Counted from the first letter of the stretch, positions 36,571 through 44,830 are shown. The stretch is DNA of 64,000 nt from a candidate division KSB1 bacterium (GCA_034506395.1 JAPDPQ010000002.1:116255-180254), one strand, 5' to 3'. Translations and numbers: made by a program. The notes: a model not told the origin generated them from the sequence alone.

Positions 36571-38157
36571 ATGCCAGACAAGTACATCGTTTCCCATGAT
36601 ATGGGGACGAGCAGCGACAAAGCGATTCTCATTTCTATCTACGGCGATATTGTTGATCTTGCCAAACAGGATTATCCCATCTACCATCCCCAGCATGGTT
36701 ATGCTGAACAGGACCCCATGGATTGGTGGCGCGCGGTTTGTTATACCACGCGAACGGTCATCGAACGCTCTCGGGTGCGACCCGAAGACATTGTCGGGAT
36801 CACATTTTCATCCCAGATGCAAAATTTAATCCCGGTAGATCGGTTGGGCGTGCCGTTGATGCGGTCCATGACCTGGTTAGATAGCCGATCAGCCGATATC
36901 ATTCGGGAAAGATTATGGACTCCCCCTAGAATTTTGGGGTACAATATCTTTCATCTGTTGCGATTTTTGATCATCACTGGCGGTAGTCCTGGGCATACTG
37001 GCAAAGACCAAATCGGCAAGATGCTCTGGTTGCAGGCAAATCAATCTGAGCTATTTGCGAAGACCTACAAATTTCTCGATGCAAAGGATTTCATCATCTA
37101 TCAACTTACTGGGAATATGGTCACCTCGGTCGATGTGGCAGTGATTTGGTGGCTTTTGGATACCCGAAAGAATCGCAATCGATGGCATCCGAAGTTATGC
37201 CGGTTGGCTGGGGTTCGGTTGGACCAACTTCCAGAGGTGAAGCCCAGCGCCGCGGTGGTTGGTCAAATTACGTCAGCCGCCGCTGAAGCGACTGGTCTGT
37301 TGCCTGGCACACCAGTGATCAATGGGGCGGGGGATTTAAGCGCTGCTGCCCTCGGTTCTGGTGCAATCGAAGACGGGGAATTGCACATTAGTCTCGGCAC
37401 CAGCGGTTGGGTGGCTGGCCATTTCACGAAACGAAAGATCGATCTCGCCCATTATACGGGCTGCATTGGAAGCACCTATCCAGAGAAATACTATTTGGGA
37501 ATGGCGCACCAGGAGACCGCTGGGGTTTGTTTAGAATGGCTGAAAAATAACGTGCTTTATCATAAAGAACAATTGACTGAGGAACGCAAGGTCGCGGAAA
37601 TCTATCAGGTTCTAGACCAATTGGCCGAGCAAGCTGGCCCTGGGGCTAATGGTTTGCTGTTCACGCCTTGGATGTTCGGCGAACGCTGCCCATTAGACGA
37701 CGATTACGTTCGGGCTGGGCTGTTTAACATTGGCCTCAATCACGCGCGCGAGCATATCATTCGCGCGGTGTTCGAGGGCATTGCCTTCAATACGCGCTGG
37801 GCCATGGAAACCCTGGAAAACCTATACCATCCAGTGGATCAGTTAAATATGATCGGCGGCGGAGCAAAAAGCAATATCTGGTGTCAGATCATGGCTGACA
37901 TCACAAATCGCAAAATCAATCGCGTCAAAGATCCGCAACAAGCCGGTGCAAAGGGAATGGCACTGTTAGCAAGCATGACCCTGGGATATATCCCATCCTA
38001 TCAGGACATCAAGAAATACATCAAAATCGACCGCGTTTTTACGCCCGATCCAGCCAATCGAAGTTTGTACGATCGGCTGTTCCGAGAATTCAAAAACATC
38101 TATAAGCAGAACAAAAGATGGTACAAGCGGATGAATGCGGGAGAAGGCATTCGGTAG
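36571..38157 (+). CDS. FGGY-family carbohydrate kinase (xylulokinase-like)
   Basis: A cytosolic ATP-dependent sugar kinase of 528 residues. The ATG at 36571 is chosen for AGAGAGG 8-10 nt upstream; a frame start 15 codons earlier has weaker support. N-terminal HDMGTSSDKA is the phosphate-1 motif. Mid-protein NGAGDLSAAALG and LHISLGTSGWV, and C-terminal MIGGGAKSNIW and AGAKGMALLA, match xylulokinase-type FGGY kinases. The substrate (xylulose, ribulose, glycerol and so on) is not certain. An alpha/beta hydrolase follows at 38221. No isomerase gene is adjacent. Confidence 0.88.
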   Translation: MPDKYIVSHDMGTSSDKAILISIYGDIVDLAKQDYPIYHPQHGYAEQDPMDWWRAVCYTTRTVIERSRVRPEDIVGITFSSQMQNLIPVDRLGVPLMRSMTWLDSRSADIIRERLWTPPRILGYNIFHLLRFLIITGGSPGHTGKDQIGKMLWLQANQSELFAKTYKFLDAKDFIIYQLTGNMVTSVDVAVIWWLLDTRKNRNRWHPKLCRLAGVRLDQLPEVKPSAAVVGQITSAAAEATGLLPGTPVINGAGDLSAAALGSGAIEDGELHISLGTSGWVAGHFTKRKIDLAHYTGCIGSTYPEKYYLGMAHQETAGVCLEWLKNNVLYHKEQLTEERKVAEIYQVLDQLAEQAGPGANGLLFTPWMFGERCPLDDDYVRAGLFNIGLNHAREHIIRAVFEGIAFNTRWAMETLENLYHPVDQLNMIGGGAKSNIWCQIMADITNRKINRVKDPQQAGAKGMALLASMTLGYIPSYQDIKKYIKIDRVFTPDPANRSLYDRLFREFKNIYKQNKRWYKRMNAGEGIR

Positions 38158-38220
38158 GAGGTGGTTCACCGGATAACAAGTGGTGCGCTGTATCTCAATT
38201 CAACAGAAGAGAGGGTTCAA

Positions 38221-39063
38221 ATGGAAGACTTGTCTCAATATTGCGCTCCTGGCGCCAGCTATCAACTGCAATGGGTGCCAGTTACCGACAATGTGACCCT
38301 ACGAGTTGTCTCGTTCGCTCCGGCTAAGGACCAGGGACATCCTCCCATCCTGTTGGTCGCCGGCTGGATCACGCTCATCTCGGCCTGGAAGCCAGTGCTG
38401 CAAGAAATGACCAAAGATTTCACTGTTTATTATATCGAAACGCGGGAGAAAATTTCATCCCGGGTTCGCGGTAAGGTGGAATATGGTGTGGAGGATATCG
38501 CTCGCGATATTGTGCAATTGGTACGACATTTCGATTTTCAGCCGAATCGATACATTTTGTTCGGCAGTTCGCTGGGCGGTTCGGCCATTCTGGAATGCTG
38601 TCATCTATTGGATCGCGATCCATTATGCCTGGTCCTGGTCGGCCCCAATGCCTTGTTTCGGGTGCCGCGATTCGGCAAAGTGATCATTTACTTCTTCCCG
38701 CCGCGGCTTTACCTGCTCATTAAGCCGGTTGTGAAATGGTATTTGAAAACATTTCGGCTCGACGTGAAAAGCGATTATGAACAGTATCAAAAATATTGCA
38801 GTAATATCGACTCAGCCGATCCTTGGAAATTGAAAAAGGCAGTAATGAAACTTTGGCACTGGCAAGCATGGCCGCTTTTGGCAGATATCCACTATCCCGT
38901 GCTGATCTTCGGCGCATCAAAAGATTCGCTTCATGAACCAGAAAATCTGAAGCGCATGGTCTCGATGTTGCCTACCGCAACGTATATCGATATGGAGACG
39001 AATAAGGCCACACACAGCAAAGAGATGGTCCATAGAATGCGCGAATATCTTCAAACCATCTGA
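38221..39063 (+). CDS. Alpha/beta-fold hydrolase
   Basis: A 280-residue cytosolic hydrolase from the ATG at 38221, which has GAGAGGG about 6 nt before it (the frame is open from a GTG at 38161). The oxyanion segment LLVAGWI is followed by the nucleophile elbow GSSLGG (FGSSLGGSAILE). An acidic residue lies in the VLIFGASKDSLHEPE segment, and a histidine near the end in KATHSKEM. Together these give a full Ser-Asp-His set. The substrate is unknown: esterase, thioesterase or lipase. It follows the FGGY kinase by 63 bp and may be co-transcribed. Confidence 0.82.
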   Translation: MEDLSQYCAPGASYQLQWVPVTDNVTLRVVSFAPAKDQGHPPILLVAGWITLISAWKPVLQEMTKDFTVYYIETREKISSRVRGKVEYGVEDIARDIVQLVRHFDFQPNRYILFGSSLGGSAILECCHLLDRDPLCLVLVGPNALFRVPRFGKVIIYFFPPRLYLLIKPVVKWYLKTFRLDVKSDYEQYQKYCSNIDSADPWKLKKAVMKLWHWQAWPLLADIHYPVLIFGASKDSLHEPENLKRMVSMLPTATYIDMETNKATHSKEMVHRMREYLQTI

Positions 39064-39090
39064 TTGAAACTTCTGGAAACAAGGCCATTC

Positions 39091-39168
39091 GTCATTCCGA
39101 GCGAATCGAGGAATCTCATGCTTCAATCAGATAATAGATTGCTGCTTCGCTTCGTTCCACGCTATGAC
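39091..39168. repeat. Dispersed intergenic palindromic repeat
   Basis: Left arm GTCATTCCGAGCGAATCGAG... and right arm ending ...CTTCGTTCCACGCTATGAC form an imperfect inverted repeat of about 26 bp per arm around a 26-bp centre. It sits between the alpha/beta hydrolase and the GTPase cassette. A decayed relative is at 28096-28190. No transposase or target duplication is seen, so it is likely a miniature, REP/MITE-like element. Confidence 0.6.
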
Positions 39169-39425
39169 TCAAATTCGGATTTTTGAAGTCCTCTATTCTG
39201 GATTCAGATCAGAGCGGCTTGCAAGCGCCATTGGCCAAATTAAAAGTGGATCAAAATGGTGGTGGCATGGAAGGAGAAATAGAGCTTTCGATTGTGACAT
39301 TTTCTTATGCCTCGAAGCTCCATTTTCGATATCAATTCTAATGAATTTGAACGAATCATGGGAATCATCTAAGTCCGATTTTAATGAGATTGCCATAGGC
39401 AAAATAGCTGAAGCGGATATTTTGC

Positions 39426-39454
39426 TTGACTTTTAGCGATAAATTTGTCATATT
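39426..39454 (+). promoter_or_regulatory. Predicted sigma-70-type promoter of the GTPase cassette
   Basis: TTGACT (39426-39431), 17-nt spacer, CATATT (39449-39454), about 65 bp before the first cassette ATG. The -35 matches the consensus in five of six positions, the -10 in four of six. No GG-N10-GC sigma-54 element was noticed in this region. Confidence 0.4.
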
Positions 39455-39523
39455 AGCCGCTAAAGAAGCTAATGGTCAATTTCGCGCGGAATGTCCTTGA
39501 ACGAATTTGGTTCGGAGGGAAAA

Positions 39524-39886
39524 ATGGCCCGACAGGAGCGATCTTCCAGCGGTATTGAGCAGATCCGGGAGATCATTTTCGGTGATCTAATCGAACAATA
39601 TGATCGACAATTCGAGGTGCTGAACCAGCAGTGCCAGGCATTGCAACATAAAATTGAGCTATTACAGAAGAATCAAGCCGAGCTTGACCAGCGATTAGCT
39701 GAAAGCAGTGAGCAACAGCGCGCCACGAAGATAGACCAGGAGCAAACCAAAGCGGTGATCGAGCAGCTCAGGGATGAATTTGAGAGAAAACTGGTGGCGT
39801 TGGATCAGGCAAAAGTCGATAAAAGCCAAATCGGACAGGCGTTCATCGAATGGGGGATGAAAGTCAAACAAACTGGGCTGAATTAG
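39524..39886 (+). CDS. Coiled-coil protein, first gene of the GTPase cassette
   Basis: A 120-residue soluble, highly charged protein from the ATG at 39524, backed by GGAGGG; 11 codons of open frame upstream are ignored. Residues 11-30 (IEQIREIIFGDLIEQYDRQF) look like a short helical head. Residues 30-98 are a near-continuous heptad coiled coil rich in Gln, Glu and Leu. The C-terminal segment VDKSQIGQAFIEWGMKV looks like a short conserved docking helix. It ends 12 bp before the longin/OmpA gene. No function is known; an adaptor or scaffold for the next two proteins is my inference from position and shape. Confidence 0.72.
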   Translation: MARQERSSSGIEQIREIIFGDLIEQYDRQFEVLNQQCQALQHKIELLQKNQAELDQRLAESSEQQRATKIDQEQTKAVIEQLRDEFERKLVALDQAKVDKSQIGQAFIEWGMKVKQTGLN

Positions 39887-39898
39887 GGCCAATATGCT

Positions 39899-41512
39899 AT
39901 GCCATCACCAACTGATAGATCGCTTGAGGCGCTGCGAAAAATTTTGCTTCAAGAGGATGAGCTGAAGCTCAAACAGTTGGAACAAGAGTTGGTGCGCCTC
40001 AAAAAACAAATCGCTGATAAGGAAGCATTAATTGAATCGCTCGATCCAATCATTGCTGATCTGTTAGAACGAAAAATCGCCAGTTCTAAAGAGGAAATGG
40101 CCGCGGCGCTGGCGCCAGTGATGGGTGATGCGATCCGGCATCAGATCGCTGAAGCGAAGGATGATGTAGTGGATGCGCTCTATCCCATCATTGGCAAGAC
40201 AATCCGCAAATCGGTAGCCGAGGCGATGAAAAAGCTGGTGGAGACCATTAACCAGAGGATCGACCAGGCGTTGCGCCGCAGTCTGTTTAAAAAACGCTTG
40301 GAAGCGAAGCTCACTGGCGTGTCGGAGTCCGAGTTAGTACTCAAAGAATCGCTCCCATTCCAGATCCAGCAGATCTTTCTTATTCATAAAGAAAGCGGCC
40401 TACTGTTATCCCACGTCTCTGTACCGAACGCCGAAGAAAAAGTGGATGAAGAGCTCATCGGCGGCATGTTGACCGCAATTCAAAATTTCGTGGTAGAAGC
40501 CTTTGCCGGGGAGAGCAAGCAAGATCTCAATGCGATTCAATATGGCGATCTCAATATCATCGTCGAACCTGCCAGCTATTTCTATCTGGCATGCGTGACC
40601 TCTGGGATTGAACCTGCGCAATTCAAGGAGGATGTACAAAACCTCAATCGGAAAATCCATAATCGTTTCTATAAATTGCTTCGGTATTTCGATGGTGATA
40701 TCACCAAATTTGGTGATATCCCTCAATTATTAACCAATTTTATCCGAAAGTATGGGACGCGTTCTCTGCAGCCAGCCAAACAACGCCCCTCACCGCGACA
40801 TCTCAAGTGGGCATGGATCGCTTTTGCAGTGTTTCTCATCGCCCTGATGCTTGCATTGGCGCCACGAATGCTGGTCAAGCAGCAAAGACCGATTAAAACC
40901 TCGACACCGATTTCAGCCGATATTTCCCATCGTCAGAGGGAAATTATTCACCAAATTGAGCAACAGATCGCTCAACGCGCCGAGTTCGGCGATGCCCAGT
41001 TCAAATTGCTGGTGGATGGAGAACAGATCATCATAGAAGGTATCGTTCCAAGCCAGAAGATCAAGCGGGAGCTGGGATTTTTGGTCAGTGAGATGAGCGA
41101 AGCCAAGGTCATCCTCAATAATCTGGAAGTCACTGGTTCCAGAAATGATGCCGATACCCGAGCAAGAAGCTATCTTGGTCAATGCTACATCTTTTTCGCG
41201 CCCAATCAAGCCATCATCGCCGATCATTATCAGAGCCGATTGGATAGCGTGGTGGCGATCATGAGAGAAGTGCCAGACTTGCGATTGATCGTGAAGGGTT
41301 ATTCGGATAACTCAGCCAGCCACGATTATAATTTGATGTTATCCAAGCAGCGGGCGCAACAAGTGGCAGATTATTTGATGCAGCGGGGTCTCAATCGGGA
41401 GCGCATCGTGGTACAATTTTATGGGGAGGCCGACCCAATTGCTAATAATGATACCGAATTCGGCCGCGCCAAGAACCGACGGGTGGTTTTTGATGTCCTT
41501 TCGGAGAGGTGA
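39899..41512 (+). CDS. Membrane protein with coiled coil, longin-like domain, TM, BON-like and OmpA domains
   Basis: A 537-residue protein with a striking layout. Residues 8-50 are coiled coil, and 60-140 amphipathic helices (DALYPIIGKTIRKSV). Residues 152-270 look like a longin/roadblock-type alpha/beta domain (QIFLIHKESGLLLSHVS, LIGGMLTAIQNFV, LNIIVEPASYFYLACV). Residues 303-323 are one membrane span after a basic stretch. About 345-412 is BON-like (LLVDGEQIIIEGIV). About 425-537 is an OmpA peptidoglycan-binding domain with D470 (GYSDNS) and R527-R528 (NRRVVF). The longin part would be cytosolic and the OmpA part periplasmic. Longin/roadblock domains bind Ras-like GTPases, and the next gene is one. 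Confidence 0.85.
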   Translation: MPSPTDRSLEALRKILLQEDELKLKQLEQELVRLKKQIADKEALIESLDPIIADLLERKIASSKEEMAAALAPVMGDAIRHQIAEAKDDVVDALYPIIGKTIRKSVAEAMKKLVETINQRIDQALRRSLFKKRLEAKLTGVSESELVLKESLPFQIQQIFLIHKESGLLLSHVSVPNAEEKVDEELIGGMLTAIQNFVVEAFAGESKQDLNAIQYGDLNIIVEPASYFYLACVTSGIEPAQFKEDVQNLNRKIHNRFYKLLRYFDGDITKFGDIPQLLTNFIRKYGTRSLQPAKQRPSPRHLKWAWIAFAVFLIALMLALAPRMLVKQQRPIKTSTPISADISHRQREIIHQIEQQIAQRAEFGDAQFKLLVDGEQIIIEGIVPSQKIKRELGFLVSEMSEAKVILNNLEVTGSRNDADTRARSYLGQCYIFFAPNQAIIADHYQSRLDSVVAIMREVPDLRLIVKGYSDNSASHDYNLMLSKQRAQQVADYLMQRGLNRERIVVQFYGEADPIANNDTEFGRAKNRRVVFDVLSER

Positions 41513-41515
41513 CTG

Positions 41516-42043
41516 GTGAATCAGATCATTACATTGAGCAAGAAAATCTGTATGCTGGGCTCATTTGGGGTGGGAAAAACCAGTTTGGTGAGACGATTTG
41601 TCTACAACGAGTTCCAAGAAAGCTACCAATCCACTTTGGGCGTTCAAATCCACAAGCAAAGCATCCAGATCGGCCAGAACCCAAGATACCAGTTCCATTT
41701 CATTTTATGGGATATCGCGCATATTGAAAAATTCGATAGCGTGATCAAGAGCTATTTCCACGGCGCTCATGGTGCGGTGGTGGTATTCGATGTCACCCGT
41801 GCCCAGACATTTGATCAGGTCGATAGTTACCTGAAACCGTTTCTGACGACTAATCCGCAAAGCAAGCTGGTTTTCGTTGCCAACAAAATTGACCTGATTG
41901 AACCATCGGATCATATCATGGAACAGTTGTTGCAGATCAGTAAAATATACAAAAAGCCCTATGTCCAGACCAGTGCCAAGCAAAATCTAAATATCGAAAC
42001 GGTTTTCACCCGATTGGGAGAACAATTTATCAAAGTGGACTAA
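41516..42043 (+). CDS. Ras/Rab-like small GTPase with altered switch II
   Basis: A 175-residue single-domain GTPase of the Ras superfamily (prokaryotic Rup/MglA-like group). P-loop GSFGVGKTS (15-23), switch I T40, G4 NKID (123-126) and G5 TSAK (152-155) are intact. The G3 motif reads WDIAHIE (65-71), where Ras-type proteins have DxxGQE: the conserved Gly is His and the catalytic Gln is Ile. Intrinsic hydrolysis may therefore be slow or arranged differently. There is no lipidation motif or membrane span, so any membrane link would come from the OmpA-fused partner encoded 3 bp upstream. GTG start with GGAGAGG upstream. Confidence 0.9.
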   Translation: MNQIITLSKKICMLGSFGVGKTSLVRRFVYNEFQESYQSTLGVQIHKQSIQIGQNPRYQFHFILWDIAHIEKFDSVIKSYFHGAHGAVVVFDVTRAQTFDQVDSYLKPFLTTNPQSKLVFVANKIDLIEPSDHIMEQLLQISKIYKKPYVQTSAKQNLNIETVFTRLGEQFIKVD

Positions 42044-42046
42044 GCC

Positions 42047-43414
42047 GTGACAGATTTCATCGATACCATCCTCCGAGAACAGCGGATCGGCTATGCGATT
42101 TTCGATCGGGATTTGATGCTCAAACAATATAGCCGAAATTTTCCCACCATTATTCAGCAAGCTTCATTGGCTGATTCTTGTTCGATCTGGGACATTTTCC
42201 CTGAGTTGTTCGGCAGCGAGGATCAGATTGAAGCGGTGCAGAGGCAAAAACAGCGGCGCTTTCAGCTTGAAAAGATCAATAAATATTCACCCCACGGCCA
42301 ACTCCATTATTACGACCTGACAATACTTCCTCTGAATGAACCGCCGAATCACCTGCTGACCCTCGTTGCCGATAGCACCAAAGAGGCATCATTACAGCAG
42401 CACATTCGACAACAGAAGTTCGAGATCGAGATGCTTCAGGCCAGCCTGGCTGGGTACGGAGGAAGTCTCGCTGCGGAGATATTGGGGGAATCAGATCAGA
42501 TTAAGCGGGTGAGGGCCTTTGTTCAGAAGATCGCCCCGATCCGCAATACGACTATTTTGCTCTACGGCGAAAGTGGCACAGGGAAGAACTTGGTCGCACG
42601 GGCCATCCATCGTCATTCCCTCTCATCAAGTGCACCGTTCGTCGAGGTTAATTGCGCTTCGATCCCTGCTACCCTGTTAGAATCCGAGATCTTCGGCCAT
42701 GAAAAGGGGGCTTTCACGAATGCGATCGTCGCCAAAAAAGGTTTGCTGGAGGAAGCCGATGGAGGGACGTTTTTTCTGGACGAAATCGGAGAACTCCCCT
42801 TTCCTTTACAAGCGAAATTTCTGTCGTTTTTGGAGAGCCATACCTTTCGTCGGCTGGGCAGCACCCAAGAGCGACGGGTCGATATTCGGGTGATTGCTGC
42901 CACCAATAAGGACTTGAAAGAGGCCGTGGCCAAGAATGAATTTCGACAAGATCTGTTCTTTCGGATCAATGTCATCAATCTCACGCTTCCGCCTTTGCGC
43001 GAATTAGGCAATGACATCATCATTATCGCCGATCATTTCATTCGGCTCTTTGCTTTTGATTTTAAAAAGAAGGTTTCTGGTCTTACTCCTGCGGCGCAAC
43101 AGCGACTGCTCAAATATCACTGGCCTGGGAATGTTCGCGAGTTAAGGAACGTGATTGAGCGGGCGGTCATCTTCGCCGAGCATGATCGGATCGATGCCAA
43201 TGAAATCATTTTGTCTGAGGATCAGCAGAAGCAGCCATCGATCGATCCATTCCGCTTGACCGATAGCGGACTATCATTAGAACAAATCGAAAAACAAATG
43301 TTGACCGAGGCGTTGATGAGAACTCATGGCAATCAAACCCGCGCTGCCAAATTGCTCGGCATCAGCCTGGATACCCTTCGCTATCGAATAAAAAAATATC
43401 AGATCCCCAGATAA
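42047..43414 (+). CDS. PAS-AAA+-Fis sigma-54-type transcriptional regulator
   Basis: A 455-residue cytosolic regulator starting at a GTG 3 bp after the GTPase stop. Residues 5-125 look like a PAS sensor domain (IGYAIFDRDLML). The AAA+ domain (about 143-375) has Walker A GESGTGKN (174-181), Walker B FFLDEIGE and arginine-finger region FFRINV. The loop that contacts sigma-54 reads GAFTNA (221-226) where GAFTGA is canonical. The C-terminal Fis-type HTH is GNQTRAAKLLGISLDTLRYR (428-447). It has no receiver domain, so input comes via PAS or a bound protein; the GTPase is a natural candidate. Targets are unknown. Confidence 0.9.
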   Translation: MTDFIDTILREQRIGYAIFDRDLMLKQYSRNFPTIIQQASLADSCSIWDIFPELFGSEDQIEAVQRQKQRRFQLEKINKYSPHGQLHYYDLTILPLNEPPNHLLTLVADSTKEASLQQHIRQQKFEIEMLQASLAGYGGSLAAEILGESDQIKRVRAFVQKIAPIRNTTILLYGESGTGKNLVARAIHRHSLSSSAPFVEVNCASIPATLLESEIFGHEKGAFTNAIVAKKGLLEEADGGTFFLDEIGELPFPLQAKFLSFLESHTFRRLGSTQERRVDIRVIAATNKDLKEAVAKNEFRQDLFFRINVINLTLPPLRELGNDIIIIADHFIRLFAFDFKKKVSGLTPAAQQRLLKYHWPGNVRELRNVIERAVIFAEHDRIDANEIILSEDQQKQPSIDPFRLTDSGLSLEQIEKQMLTEALMRTHGNQTRAAKLLGISLDTLRYRIKKYQIPR

Positions 43415-43437
43415 GCCACATAAAAAATGGGAAAGTC

Positions 43438-44358
43438 ATGAAAATTAGCCTGCCACTACATTTGAAGTTGATGCTCTGCCTTCTCATCCTTGGCTGGATG
43501 GTGTTTAAATTTTTTTCTTGCCAACACCGAACCACGGACACGTTTCGGATCATGACCTTCAATATCCGTTATGGCACGGCCGATGACGGCGAAAACTCCT
43601 GGACATATCGGCAGGCCAGAATAATTGAATTGCTCAACAAATATCGTCCTGATGTCTTAGGGGTGCAGGAGGCGCTCGAGTTCCAGATAGGAGCGATTGC
43701 CTCTGCTTTTCCACATTGGCGGTCCTTTGGTATCGGACGTTATTATGGTATCGAACTACCCGATCGACCCCATGAAAGCCTTTTTGGCGAATCTTGCAAC
43801 ATCTTTTATGACACAACCAAATTTCAGCTCATCGATCATGGCACGTTCTGGCACAGCGATACGCCCGAAATCCCCGGCAGCATGAGCTGGGGCAACACAC
43901 TGCCGCGCATCACCACCTGGGGGATAATGCTAATAAAAAATACGAATCGCAAGTTGTTTGTAATGAACACCCATTTCCATTGGGATGAGCCGTATGTGAC
44001 CAATGCGTCTCGCCTCATCTTGAAACGCTACCGGGCTTTGTCTGGTAGTCTACCTACTATCTTGATGGGCGATTTCAATCTGCCGCCGAGGTCATGGACG
44101 CATCAATTTTTTTGTGGCGAGTTAGACATGGATATCATTCAGGGAAATTTTTTTGATCCTTGGGTCGCATTGGGCAAATCTGACCAAAACGCTGGGACTT
44201 TTAACGGTTTCCGAGGCGATCGGAGCGGCGAGCGGATCGATTGGATTTTAGCTACATCGCAGATCACATTCAAAGATATTCGGATTATTCATGATCAATT
44301 TGATGGCAAGTTTCCAAGCGATCATTTTCCAGTAATCGCCATCGCTGATTTTCAATAA
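43438..44358 (+). CDS. Endonuclease/exonuclease/phosphatase family protein, exported or membrane-anchored
   Basis: A 306-residue metal-dependent phosphoesterase-fold protein. An N-terminal hydrophobic segment (about 8-25) ends at FFSC, a weak lipobox, so it is probably envelope-located. Family residues: N in TFNIRYG, E in VLGVQEALE, H in MNTHFHWDE, D and N in MGDFNLPP, and the closing SDHFPVIA. Substrates in this fold include DNA, sphingolipids and phosphoinositides; an exported form more likely acts on phospholipid or scavenged nucleic acid. It follows the regulator by 23 bp and may belong to the same transcript. GGGAAAG precedes the ATG. Confidence 0.88.
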   Translation: MKISLPLHLKLMLCLLILGWMVFKFFSCQHRTTDTFRIMTFNIRYGTADDGENSWTYRQARIIELLNKYRPDVLGVQEALEFQIGAIASAFPHWRSFGIGRYYGIELPDRPHESLFGESCNIFYDTTKFQLIDHGTFWHSDTPEIPGSMSWGNTLPRITTWGIMLIKNTNRKLFVMNTHFHWDEPYVTNASRLILKRYRALSGSLPTILMGDFNLPPRSWTHQFFCGELDMDIIQGNFFDPWVALGKSDQNAGTFNGFRGDRSGERIDWILATSQITFKDIRIIHDQFDGKFPSDHFPVIAIADFQ

Positions 44359-44575
44359 TGTCAGACTTTGTTATCGTCTTTGTTTGTTTCTTTCAATTGT
44401 GGATCACACTGGCCATGAGGCTTGTTACTGGCTTTTACTGAAATGAGAGCCAACAGCAATGAATCTTCATTTTTCTGAAGCTAAAGGTAGTTGAGTCCGA
44501 TAAAATTCTATCGAATGGATCGCGAGATTTATTCAAGATCAAATCGAAAACAACCAAATAACCAAGGAGGAAAAA

Positions 44576-44779
44576 ATGTCTGTCGCCAGAGTCACAGAGA
44601 TCACGGCGTCTTCACCGAAAAGTTTTGAGGATGCCATTCGGGTGGGGATTGAGCGAGCTGCCAAAACCCTCGAAAATGTTCAGGGTGCCTGGATCAAAGA
44701 GCAGAAAGTCATCGTCCAGGACAACAAAATCACCGAGTACCGCGTCACCATGAAGGTGACATTCGTGCTGAAAGATTAG
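44576..44779 (+). CDS. Dodecin (flavin-binding protein)
   Basis: A 67-residue protein forming hollow dodecamers that store riboflavin, FMN or FAD. The sequence SFEDAIRVGIERAAKTLENVQGAW (spanning about 16-39) and the closing EYRVTMKVTFVL are textbook dodecin. W39 is the flavin-stacking tryptophan. AAGGAGGAAAAA precedes the ATG. It is monocistronic, with a terminator 50 bp downstream. In an organism with many flavoenzymes such as NfnAB, flavin buffering is a sensible role. Confidence 0.95.
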   Translation: MSVARVTEITASSPKSFEDAIRVGIERAAKTLENVQGAWIKEQKVIVQDNKITEYRVTMKVTFVLKD

Positions 44780-44830
44780 TTTCAGCGGGTATTGACAATA
44801 AGACATCCTGTTGGCTCAGCTTCAAAAATA

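Larger units (their letters stand above)
39064..39523. other. 460-bp intergenic region before the GTPase cassette
   Basis: Contains a palindromic dispersed repeat (39091-39168) and a predicted promoter (39426-39454). A 90-codon plus-strand frame starting near 39164 begins inside the repeat, has no SD and no domain, and is rejected. Confidence 0.5.

Noticed and set aside
39164..39436. 90-codon plus-strand frame before the GTPase cassette
   Set aside because: Starts inside a palindromic repeat, lacks an SD, runs over the predicted promoter and shows no domain.
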